From NCBI RefSeq assembly GCF_030269925.1, contig NC_085111.1:8734142-8798141 (forward strand): a stretch of DNA of 64,000 nucleotides, written 5' to 3'. This DNA comes from Bombyx mori. Its lineage: Eukaryota; Arthropoda; Insecta; Lepidoptera; Bombycidae. Below the pieces are notes generated by a model, which was not told where the DNA came from, made no database searches, and saw only the letters and a list, made by a program, of their open reading frames with translations. Below, one piece after another: positions 1-10,400 of the stretch. The first letter of the stretch is position 1; each line of letters opens with the position of its first letter. A program made the translations under genes and the position numbers.

Positions 1-360
1 CTATATTGGTCACGCACGGGTAGTTAGTAAACGCAGTTCCCCGCTGAGCCCGTGGATATAAAGAATCTAAAGGTTTTAAAGATAGGTGCCCTTTGCATCG
101 TCGTGACTTACGCCGATTCAGAATGTACCTACACCTCGGATATATACCTACCCTAGAAATCAGTATTTAACTTTAATTCGGTGCACATAGCCTGATTTTT
201 GTTATACAAAGCATGAGCTTTACTTGTGACAGCATACGGTTAGCCCACACTACGTACCATCCAGCCTGTTTCGATCGCCAAGTAGTCTCGCCTTCGGTTG
301 AAAAGTGGAACAGCCGTTATTCGATACAATTGTCATTTGGCCTCTTGTCTCAAGGGGGTG
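1..360. other. Unassigned left edge
   Basis: No gene, splice signal or recognisable repeat is seen here before the mariner fragment begins. Short ORFs in this stretch have no coding character. Confidence 0.4.
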
Positions 361-364
361 GTGA

Positions 365-600
365 CATTGAGGATAAAAAATGTTCTTCCACAAAATGCTT
401 TTACACACTTTGTAGAATCTAGATCTCCAGAATTCTATCGCAAGAGTATAATTATTAGATGGCAGCAATGTAAAGATAATAATAGTAAATATTGTGATTT
501 AATAAATATGTTAAATGAGACAAAAACCGAATTTCAATTGTTCAGTACAAATCAGCAATTTCACATTTTAACCCCTAAAGTGATAGAGCTTAAAACGCTT
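365..600 (+). mobile_element. mariner transposase 3' fragment
   Basis: A degraded C-terminal piece of a mariner transposase gene. Peptide segments such as AFTHFVESRSPEFYRK and RWQQCKDNN match, with few changes, the C terminus of the longer mariner relic at 53712-54784 ([25 protein letters not shown]). The catalytic part and terminal repeats are missing, so this is a truncated relic. It belongs to the same subfamily as the relics at 42050-42790 and 53712-54784. Confidence 0.8.
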
Positions 601-689
601 ATAGCAATTTTTTTTTGTGACTGGTAACTAAGACCTTTAGGTCATGTCTTATTTTAATTTATATTCTTATGTTTATGAAAAATGATAAT

Positions 690-1012
690 ATGGAGTGAAA
701 TTAAATAAAATGAATTGATACATTAATTAACTGGGATGAATTAAATGAAATGAGATGAGATGATATGGGATGAAATATAATCTCAGTAAAGTGGTGGTTA
801 TTTACTGAAAAATTTTCAGTGGACTTTTTGGAGGATCCCGAGGAGTTACGTCCAGCGGCTTTGTTTCATTTTTCCACATTTGTGCACTTTCACAGATATG
901 AAATAATTAATAAACCACCGTTATTACATATTTAAACCCGAAGAAACACTAAATAGACAAAATAAAACAAATCACACAACTTCACTCCTCGCGTTCCCGC
1001 CAAAAAGACCGC
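690..1012 (+). repeat. Dispersed repeat, copy 1 (inverted partner at 38022-38325)
   Basis: About 320 bp matches the reverse complement of 38022-38325 in collinear order. Shared blocks include gatatgggatgaaat, a block around ggaggatcccgagga, tttcacagatat and, at the end, cgcgttcccgccaaaaag. No coding potential is seen and the family is not recognised. Confidence 0.7.
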
Positions 1013-1344
1013 TTAGAGCTAAGATGCGCTACCACAGGCTAAATAAAAATTAAAGGTGCAATTGCATGATATCAAAGAGATTTTAATCACCTTAAAAATC
1101 ACAATTTTTTTGACAGAGTGACATAAATGACATTGTTCCTTCAATATCTGCTTAAAATAAAACGTGAGTAAAACACGTAAAAAAAATTTACATTTAAATT
1201 TAAAATGTGATTTTAGAATTTCTTGAATAAATTGCAAAAATGGGCGTGAATTAAATACTTAGATTATCTGCTCTTGCTAAGTATAAACATTGAATTATGT
1301 TACGATAAAACAAACACACTAGCCCCTATTTTCATGTAAAAGCA

Positions 1345-1551
1345 ATGTTTTTAAGAAAATTGACTCAATTTACATTGGTAGGCGCGCATACACGAAGCTT
1401 AAAAACGATTTGTTCATTATTACTTAGCAAGAGCGGCTCAGATGATAAATCGGGATCAAAGGGTGTTGAAACTAACAAGGAAACGTGTCAAGAATGTCCT
1501 TCTTGCGCCTGCCCTAGTGATTTCAACCCATCAACTCCAAGCATGTACGAT
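1345..1551 (+). CDS. Cysteine-rich protein exon 1 (residues 1-69)
   Basis: Runs from ATG to the donor GAT|gtaagc. Without splicing the frame closes three codons later (V-S-S-stop). It encodes the presequence-like N terminus and the CQECPSCAC cluster. Confidence 0.65.
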
Positions 1552-4084
1552 GTAAGCTCATGAAAATGTTAATTTAAAAAAAAACATTATCAATAGACTA
1601 CTAACTTCACCTGGCAATAGACCGATCTCAATTTCCGCTACTATCATCCGTAAATACCATTAGCTTTTATTTCACTACCTTATAACTATTAAGTCAACTT
1701 ATTTTAACTGAATCAAGAGGACGTTCTCTACTAGACTGTATATTTTTTTTAGTTTCATATCGATCTCAACGTTGTACTGGTTAGCTTTTATCTGTCGTCA
1801 GTCTGAAATTTAGGCATGGTATAATTAATTCAACCCCGTAGTGCATTTCCTAATAATACAGAATTTAATATGAAGTCGTCGTGACCTAAATAATAAGTCG
1901 CGTGACGCACGCGTATCGAACAATGCGAATAAGTCAGTATTCAAATCCTGCAGGAAGTTGCATTTTTTTGTAAATGAATTGAAGCTTAATATAATATATT
2001 CACAAATTATTTCAACGATATAGGTATATAATTGTGTAATAAAAATCAAACCCCCATAATATGTAACTCAAGCTGGGAGGCAGCGTTTGCGTTATGATGC
2101 CTGTGGGCATCGCCAGCCACTTAACACCGTTGAAGTCGTCGTGGCCTAACAGATAAGACGTCCGGTGCATTCGGGTTGAGCGATGCACCGGTGTTCGAAT
2201 CTCAAGCGGGTACCAATTTTTCTAATGAAATACGTACTCAACAAATGTTCACGATTGATTTCCACTGTGAAGGAATAATATCGTGTAATAAAAATGAAAC
2301 CCGTAAAATTATAATTTGTGTAATTACTGGTGGTAGGACCTCTTGTGAGTCCGCGCGGGTGGGTACCACCACCCTGCCTATTTCTGCCGTGAAGCAGTAA
2401 TGCGTTTCGGTTTGAAGGGTGGGGCAGCCGTTGTAATAATTATACTTGAGACCTTAGAACTTATATCTCAAGGTGGGTGGCGCATTTACGTTGTGGATGT
2501 CTATGGGCTCCAGTAACCACTTAACACCAGGTGGGCTGTGAGCTCGTCCACCCATCTAAGCAAAAAAAAAAAGTTAATTTACAATTTACAATACAATTAC
2601 TCTCTCATGAAAGCTCATCAGTAATTAATGTAGATTTTGTTTTGAATTATTACAAAAATGTTGTCCATTATAACTAGTTCTACCACTAATTAATTACTAA
2701 ATTACTAAAAAATTAACCACTCAAAGTTAACACAAATTTTAATAACTGTTATATAATGTTATAATTTCGTTATGGGCACACTATTAAGTTGAAGAATACT
2801 ATGTTTTTGTAAAAAATAAAGTGACTAACTTTAAATAAAAAACGTTTATTATAGCGTTTATAAATAGCAAATAATCTCACGAACAGCAAGCAACGACATT
2901 CATAATATTTCCGTAACTTGACAAAGTCAATAATGCAAATTTTCACACGTTACGTAATGTATCAAAATACTGTTCTCGAAGACGGAGCGATGATATAATT
3001 TACAATGTGGGGCCATTCCTAAATGCATACTCATCTACTACTATTGTTCTCAATTTAAATATTCGTTTATTATATAATAACAAATATATTAAGTGTATAA
3101 TCTATGGTATAATAAATACTACGGTAAATACTAGAAAATGTCGTCATTATGGACCTTTTTTTGACAAATAATTCTACGTCATAGCTGCCGTTAGTTGTGT
3201 GCTGAACTATGTGACTGCCTCATTAAATAGTAATTATTTTCTATTGTTTGCTTTTCAGTGTCGGAAATATGGCCACTGTTTACCTTCAAATGATCTCATA
3301 ACTCGGTTCGAATGTCTTCCTAATTTTCCAACTGGTATATTTCGGTGCACCACCGGTGAGGTAAAGTTATATAAATATACGATAATAGTTTTTTCGCGCG
3401 GCTTTGCTCTCCTTAGTTTAGAGACAAATTATATTCTTATAGCATTCTTTTTCTACATAAAATATACCTACGTTTTATTTTCTGTACCTCTGGCAAATTA
3501 TAATTATCTATTGAGTAGTTGATTCGTAAACAGATAAATAAACAACCTGGTTTTTCATTTTTTTATTCTTTTTTTATATTTTTCATTTACTTCAGAATTT
3601 GCATCCATATTACACTCATTAACATTTCATTTATACTAGAATTAAATAAAAATAATAACTACAATCTCGCACTAAAACAAAAGCAATAATAATAATAATA
3701 AAAACAAAAAATCAAATAGTAATAATAATAAAACAAAAACTCAAAATTAACATAAAAACTACCTTAACCTAAAGTTACTTTAAATTTATAATACATATTT
3801 ATATGGATGTAGATCAAAATGTTACCTAATTAGCCGGCATTTTATTATTTCATTGTAGCGAGTAGATACGATTGTTTCGTTGTAATTCGAAAACAATTTT
3901 ACACACACACCGGTTATAACTTAATTTCCTATGTTTCTTTCAGACTCTTGGTAGTGGTGCTGATAAAGGTTGCTGTTATCAATGTCCGGAATATTTCGCC
4001 TATCAGCACATGACTTTTTACGATTTGCATTTATATCTTAGGCCCTGCCGGAAACCTAGCGCTAAAACGGGAAGAAAACCTTGA
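1345..4084 (+). CDS. Small cysteine-rich protein, three exons, 149 aa (unrecognised)
   Basis: Joining 1345-1551, 3259-3360 and 3944-4084 gives one open frame of 149 codons plus TGA, with GT-AG introns that are all phase 0. The N terminus (about residues 1-30) is rich in Arg, Lys, Ser and Leu with no acidic residue, like a mitochondrial presequence. The rest is Cys-rich: a CQECPSCAC cluster (residues 48-56), a Cys-spaced middle exon (CRKYGHC...FEC...FRC), and GCCYQCPEY with a late RPCRKP in the last exon. It could be a mitochondrial or metal-binding protein, but the function is not known to me. AATAAA follows at 4135. The stop lies 176 bp from the stop of the convergent acyltransferase gene. 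Introns hold SINEs and a repeat shared with 53405-53605. The start is the first ATG in frame; an upstream exon cannot be excluded. Confidence 0.65.
1869..2128 (+). mobile_element. Old Bm1-type SINE with internal deletion
   Basis: Begins with the SINE head (gaagtcgtcgtgacctaa), continues through the Bm1-like body to about 2055, then jumps to the 3' part (ctcaagctgggaggcag...ccacttaacacc). It is diverged and internally deleted, and a younger SINE abuts it at 2131. Confidence 0.75.
2131..2571 (+). mobile_element. Bm1-type SINE, near full length
   Basis: A tRNA-derived SINE of about 440 bp. The A-box-like gtggcctaacagat and the B-box-like ggtgttcgaatc lie in the first 80 bp. The body includes ggtggtaggacctcttgtga and tgaagcagtaatgcgtttcg, and the copy ends in cacccatctaagc plus poly-A. 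It lies in intron 1 of the cysteine-rich gene, in the sense direction. Confidence 0.9.
2576..3258. other. Rest of intron 1 of the cysteine-rich gene
   Basis: AT-rich intron sequence ending in the acceptor ttgcttttcag. No other feature is seen. Confidence 0.5.
3259..3360 (+). CDS. Cysteine-rich protein exon 2 (residues 70-103)
   Basis: Acceptor cttttcag|TGT and donor GAG|gtaaag; 102 nt, phase 0. It encodes CRKYGHCLPSND and ends FRCTTGE. An alternative donor five bases upstream (ggtgag) would shift exon 3 into an immediate TAG, so it is rejected. Confidence 0.65.
3545..3790 (-). repeat. AT-rich dispersed repeat, copy 1 (inverted partner at 53405-53605)
   Basis: Reverse complement matches 53405-53605 in order: an (ATT)n stretch, gtttttgttttatta-like blocks, tataaatgaaatgttaatg and atatggatg. 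It is probably the 3' end of some retroelement, but no coding part is left. Confidence 0.6.
3944..4084 (+). CDS. Cysteine-rich protein exon 3 (residues 104-149)
   Basis: Acceptor tttctttcag|ACT, then open to TGA at 4082-4084. It encodes TLGSGADKGCCYQCPEYF and a basic tail ending KTGRKP. Confidence 0.65.
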   Translation, partial: TLGSGADKGCCYQCPEYFAYQHMTFYDLHLYLRPCRKPSAKTGRKP

Positions 4085-4134
4085 AAACCACCAACCACAC
4101 CATTTGGAAATGTCTTAAATATTAACTTTAAATC

Positions 4135-4140
4135 AATAAA
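4135..4140 (+). terminator. Polyadenylation signal of the cysteine-rich gene
   Basis: AATAAA lies 50 nt after the stop codon, with a second overlapping AATAAA four bases on. It falls in the narrow gap before the convergent acyltransferase stop at 4261. Confidence 0.55.
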
Positions 4141-4260
4141 TAAATTAAAAACGTATATAGGTACGTCTATTAACCGGCTGTTTGTGAGAAAGTGAATCTG
4201 AGTAATAATTAAATAACAAATTGATTTCTTTATAAGCGCTTGCAATTAAAATAGCGTATT

Positions 4261-4406
4261 TCACTTATTTTTGGTCATAATTTCGTCCCAGAGTTTTTCA
4301 TAGGTACTCGACATGCTTTCATGTATCCGGTCAGATAGTTTTCCGATATCGTCTGTCGTCAAACCAGCTGTAGGTATAGGCTCTAAGCACTGGATAATAA
4401 TATGAC
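4261..4406 (-). CDS. AGPAT exon 5 (C terminus)
   Basis: Acceptor ttttccag|GT completes a split Gly codon. It encodes [20 protein letters not shown] and on to a TGA at 4263-4261. This matches the conserved PPIPTEGLT-type C-terminal region of AGPATs. Confidence 0.93.
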
Positions 4407-7400
4407 CTGGAAAACAAAAGTTTAATGACTAAAATGGTAATGTCAAAACTGAAAAAAAAAATATAATTTATTATTGTTAATTCTATGTTCATAATTATGT
4501 ATTAAATATTGAAGAAACTTTGTTTTGGTTCCAAAAAATCTTTAAATGTTGGAAATAATATAATGTTAACAAGAAACACGAGATTAAGCCGTAAAGAAGA
4601 AAATTTTAGATCAGTCTATGTTTTATCAAAGTCTTATTGGGAGCTGAGTATCAATTCAAATACTTTAATTTACTCCGTGTAATTACGATCCACCACGTTA
4701 ATCAATAAGCCAGCTTGTATTGGATGGGTTGATAGAGGTACTGTGGTCAAATGAGGTATTCGTTGTATTTGAATTGAAGATTTTGTTACGTTATTAGAAT
4801 ATTAAACATTAATCATTCTAGAATATTTGCAGGTATAGTTACTTATAATCCAAAGATACGTTATAAGTTTTGCCTCTTGATACGCAACAGGCATAACCTC
4901 CAAATGTTTTCTTGATTATATTCAGATTAATGTGGGTTATTCGTCGGTTGAACTTCCTTCAATTAGCAGGTTATTTAACGACAATGTGCTTTTTATTTAT
5001 TTTTTTCAAGAGGAAAAGATAGTAACAAATAATATGAAATATTTATATTAGTACATATTAACATTATGTTAGTAAGTGGATCTCTGATACTATGAAAAAT
5101 GCTCACTAATTAACATATGGTAACAAATGTGGCGACAAGAAATACAGAATGTGCATGAATGAGGTCAAAACAAAAGACAAGTTCAGTAGACTAGTTCATT
5201 GCCCTCTGTTCATTTACGAGGCTCTTGCACTGCTAAAACATTATCTGTTAGTATTGAAGAAAATATAATGTTTCGGTCGGATTCAAAACTGGATTTGCTT
5301 CTTTGCTGTGGATTCCGGGAACACATGCGAGTATGAGACAAGAACAAGTCGTTGATTTGTCAGTCCATTCGCTTGTTTCTCTAGTTGCTGATTTGAATCA
5401 ACCCGTTCTCTTTGTTTGCATTTGGGTCCACAATTCAAATTGAATGTGTTTAGAATACACTAACAAGATTATGTCTGACTAGACAAAGCTACAATTTTTT
5501 TTGCGTATTTTTCTACATTATCATCTAATTTTAATATTGTGCGCAATAGGAATCTAAATTAAATAGATAATTTACTCGGAGACCTTGAAAACTACAATGT
5601 TTGAATGATGCATTAAACAACTTAGATACCTCTTGTTTATATTAAAATTTAATAAGGTTTTACGATTTTCTGTACTAATACATTAAAGTTACCGACATTA
5701 ATATATTATGTAGTATCGCTTATTATATTGCGAACGTTAACGCGTTTTATTGCTGGAGATGTACAGACGAGCTCACGGCCCACCTGATTTTAAGTGTTCA
5801 CCGCAGCCCATATATTATTATATACATTGCAATGTTTTAAAGTACGGCTTTGCAACCCTTCGAAACAGGAGAAATGAGCAGAAAGATAGTATCTACCTGT
5901 GCTGGCTTTTAATATGCTCTACCACCAGTGAGTCTTCTATATCAATCGCGTTTTAAGCTTTCGCGGCTATCTAAATTATAAACACTAGTATTTAACGGCT
6001 TACCACGGTTTTCATATTAAATCACGTCCCGATATTTTGTCCGCAGCCTTAAAAACAGCCATAAGAACCAGTAACCCGACAAATGTTATTGTTTATAATA
6101 CATATATCAAGCTTTATGAGTGTTTGCTATCATATTATATAAGTGATATTGTTAAAACATAACCGACCTTTGTCAAAAGTAAACGTTTTACTGTCCATAA
6201 AATAATACGGCGAGAATACAACGGGAATGATTGGAGCTTGCGACTGAATTGCCATATGGAATGCCCCTTTCTTGAAAGGCAGTAATTTTCTGTTTGGATT
6301 CTTATTTCTCGTTCCTTCGGGGTATATCCATATTTTTGTCTAAATTAAAAGAAAAAAATATATTAAAATATTTTGAAAATTGCTTAAATTATTTCGTGGA
6401 ATACAAAAAGTGCCAAGTAAAAAAATGTGAAGTTGTACAATAAATAAAAAAAAACAGTGAGACATTATTTTTAAATGTCTATTGTAAATGGAATTTTTTT
6501 AGAAGCATACCTTATTTTTAGTTAATGCTTCGTTGGTGTCTTGGATGGTTTTATGAGCATTTTTTGCGTTTTTTCTATCTATGTAAATCCCGCCGCCCAG
6601 GTAAGCTGCTATTCCGAAGGTACCGGCGTAAAATAATTCTTTCTTCATTATTACACACATTTTTCCCGCTATTTCCCACGCATTGAACATCCCTGAAATT
6701 ATTTAGTGATAAACTTTAATGTTTATAATCGTTATTGAACTTGAACTTGTGGTAGATATTTTCATCATTTTTGTTAAAAATGTTGTCAGTTTATTAATTT
6801 TATTCTATACACAAGCTTACAATATTGACTGTGACAGAAACATATCTTATCACCCACGTAGAATTTAGACTAAAAAGATGTTTCAAGAAAATATGCGTTC
6901 CAGACCATAACCATTCGTGTAAGAGGAAAAACCAGTGTTTTCCTTGTTATATTGCTTTTGGCGTGTCTAGGTTATTAAAAACAATTATCACTTGTGTGAT
7001 AGGGCGTCACTCAATAACGCGGCTTGAGTATTTTAGCTGATTTTTTTGGCGCTATATTCGTTATTACCAAGAAAAGGATGGTATAAAATGCTTTTTTTGT
7101 GAAAAGTCTACGGGTTATTTCATTTCACCGGTGTATTACAAATATGTAGTATTTTCATCGGTTTTTCTGTATCGTCCATTACCACGAAAACTATTTATAA
7201 ACATTATCGAATCGTCAGAAATACGAGTATGTTACGATTAATGTTATATAATGACAATAAAAAGTGCGTGGTAAAATAATTTTAATTATTCATATCTATA
7301 CACGCATTTGAAGATAAGATTTATATAAGTGATGATCGGAAAAACGTAGTCTAGACTTATGATACCAGCAAGAATACCTACAAAAAGTGTTTTTTGAAAA

Positions 7401-10400
7401 AAGTAGAATCGACATTGAGCATTTGATCACGAGTTATATTTTATTCTTCTAGTCTCTTACTCTTCAATCACACTGATTTACATCGTGATTTTTTTCATAG
7501 CCTACCAGTCACGAGAAGGGTTGACAGTCACCCCTCCTATTTAGCTTATTCGTTAACGATATTCCCCGGTCGCCACCGACCCATTTAGCTTTATTCGCCG
7601 ACGACACGACTGTTTACTATTCCAGTAGAAACAAGTCCCTAATCGCGAAGAATCTTCAGAGCGCAGCCCTAGCCCTAGGACAGTGGTTCCGAAAATGGCG
7701 CATAGACATCAACCCAGCGAAAAGTACTGCGGTGCTATTTCAGAGGGGAAGCTCCACACGGATTTCCTCCCGTATTAGGAGGAGGAATCTCACACCCCCG
7801 ATTACTCTCTTTAGTCAATCCATACCCTGGGCCAGGAAGGTCAAGTACCTGGGCGTTACCCTGGATGCATCGATGACATTCCGCCCGCATATAAAATCAG
7901 TCCGTGACCGTGCCGCGTTTATTCTCGGTAGACTCTACCCCATGATCTGTAAGCGGAGCAAAGTGTCCCTTCGGAACAAGGTGACACTTTACAAAACTTG
8001 CATAAGGCCCGTCATGACTTACGCGAGTGTGGTGTTCGCTCACGCGGCCCGCACACACATAGACACCCTTCAATCTCTACAATCCCGCTTTTGCAGGTTA
8101 GCCGTCGGAGCTCCGTGTGCGTGCGGAGCGTGGTTCGTTAGGAACGTTGACCTACACGACGACCTGGGCCTCGAATCTATACGGAAATACATGAAGTCAG
8201 CGTCGGAACGGTACTTCGATAAGGCTATGCGTCATGATAATCGCCTTATCGTAGCCGCCGCTGACTACTCCCCGAATCCTGATCATGCAGGAGCCAGTCA
8301 CCGTCGACGCCCTAGACACGTCCTTACGGATCCATCAGATCCAATAACCTTTGCACTAGACGCCTTCAGCTCTAGGAGCAGACTTAGGGACCTCAGTAAC
8401 CGTACTCGTCGAACTCGACAAAGAGTTCGCCGTGCAACCTAACCCATGAATCAGCTCGCTGAGTTTCTCGCCGGATCTTCTCAGCGGGTCGCGATTCCGA
8501 TCCGGTAGTAGATTCATTCGCGAAGCAATTGCTCTTGAGTTGTTAGGTCTCCTTCGGAGGCGCTCGGGTAGCTGTTAGCAAGTCCCACCCCTCCTGGCTG
8601 AGCCTTTGCTCGCCCACCTGTCCTGGTGAAACTGGAAAGGCCTCCGGGCCACCAGTAATCCTTCAATCATAAAAAAAAAAAAGGGTTGACAGTCGGCGGA
8701 ACAGTCTCCTTGAAGCCAACACCTTTTACATCATAGGTACTACATGCTCTGGCAATCCCATACCAGGGAAAAAAACAACAATAAGAATGAATACCCTGCC
8801 CTTTAAAAGGGAATCTATAATTACTGAGATCCAGAAATAGGCCAGGCATTAGATCCAACCAATGCAGACTATAAAAAAATCACACATTTTTTTAGTTCCG
8901 AATACAGTCAAAACTGTTATTTGTTTCAACTTGAACATATTAAAATTAGGTAACATTTGTGACCATTACTCTAGTAATTACACATGTACATTAAAACTAA
9001 AAATACTCTTAAATAGCGAACCCAACTAAGAAATAATAGCTCTTTTGTTTGATATCCTGTGGAAACCGTACTGATATTTAAACTAAATTCATTATTTTAT
9101 TGACCGCGGCCTTTGACGCGTGTACAAAATTTCAAGTTTATGTTGCAGTCGGTCTAAATAAAATAATAATATTCCGTTATATAAAAACAAACATAGATAC
9201 ATATATGTTATACCTAAACAAATTAAAATTATTAAAAATTACAAATCAGTTCTGCTAAGATTACACAAAACGACTGATAATCAGTAAAAATAAAGACAGA
9301 AAGGTTGCCTGCTCACTTTGATACGTAAGTAGCAGCGATTTTTAATTCCCGTGTCCATTCCGATTTGAGCAACCGACGCGCGTGGACGTGCTCATTGTTC
9401 GTTCGATTGCCCGACCTCGGTTCGTGGCACATCTGGCGTCCAAGTGTTTTGTCGGAAGTGACTACCGGTGATAATAGATTATTGTTCGTGGCACATCTGT
9501 GGCCCAAGTGTTTCTCGGAATTTGTACCTGCGTCTAATTGCAAGGCATTGCCGCCCGGGAACTGTGCAGTGGTTCTATTCACTCTAATTCTATTATATTT
9601 ATTCTATTCACTAAAATTTCTAAAATTCCTAGAATCGCTTCGGCCAATTTAGTGTTACCGACGCAGGGGCCTCGCCGCAAGGCGAGCGCGTGTTTAAGTC
9701 CCGGGGCAGCCCCCCCTGGGCAGTCCGAAGAAATGGAGTTCTCTCCAACCAACACACTGCTCGCGGAATTCTTAAGCGAGAAATACCCGGCCCTCGAATC
9801 AGAATTTTTAGCTTACAAAGCTAAACGCGCCGTGAACTGTTCTGCCGTGCCCGCCGCGCCCGCCGTTTCCGCCACGCCTGCCGTTCCCGCGTCCCCTTCA
9901 AGCGCGCGCAAAACTCCCGCGACATACACCGCAGCCTCCGTCGCGCCCAGCACACCCGTGTCCCCCATACTCCCGCGAAAAACTCCCGCGTCTACCGCGG
10001 CAGCTTCCGTTCTACCTCAGCGATCGTCTGCGGCCTCCGTCGCGTCCGCCGCTCTCGCGCCTTCCTCCTCGTCCTCCGACTCTGACTCGGATATGGAGGT
10101 TGACCTCGTTCCCGCCTCATTGACAGATGGATTCACCCTCGTGCAAAAGGGTAAGAAGCGTGCCGCGGAGTCCCGAGCTTCCGCGGCCGCTAAAATAAGC
10201 AAAGCCGCGAACGCGTCGCGCCCCCGTCCTCCGACCCCCGTCGCTCCCTGTCCCCGTGCCACGCCGTCGCCGCGCCCGGTGGCACAAACGAAAAATCAGG
10301 CCCCTCCTCCGTTGATTCTTCAAGAGAAGGCTGCTTGGGACCGTGTCTCCCTGGCCCTTAAGGCCAAGAACATAAAATTTGTCAGTGCCCGTAACCTCGC

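Noticed and set aside
1345..1563. Single-exon 72-residue protein
   Set aside because: The last three codons read through a good donor (GAT|gtaagc); splicing gives a longer frame with two further good exons.
3356..3357. Donor ggtgag for exon 2 of the cysteine-rich gene
   Set aside because: It would enter exon 3 in a frame that stops at once (TGG-TAG); the gtaaag donor five bases later keeps phase 0.
8667..8858. 63-codon minus-strand ORF
   Set aside because: It runs across the LINE poly-A tail and target duplication, so the frame is an accident of the insertion.
9538..9732. Upstream extension of LINE ORF1 by 65 codons
   Set aside because: The extension starts at TTG and lies in the 5' UTR; the first ATG in frame is at 9733, with a normal ORF1 start.
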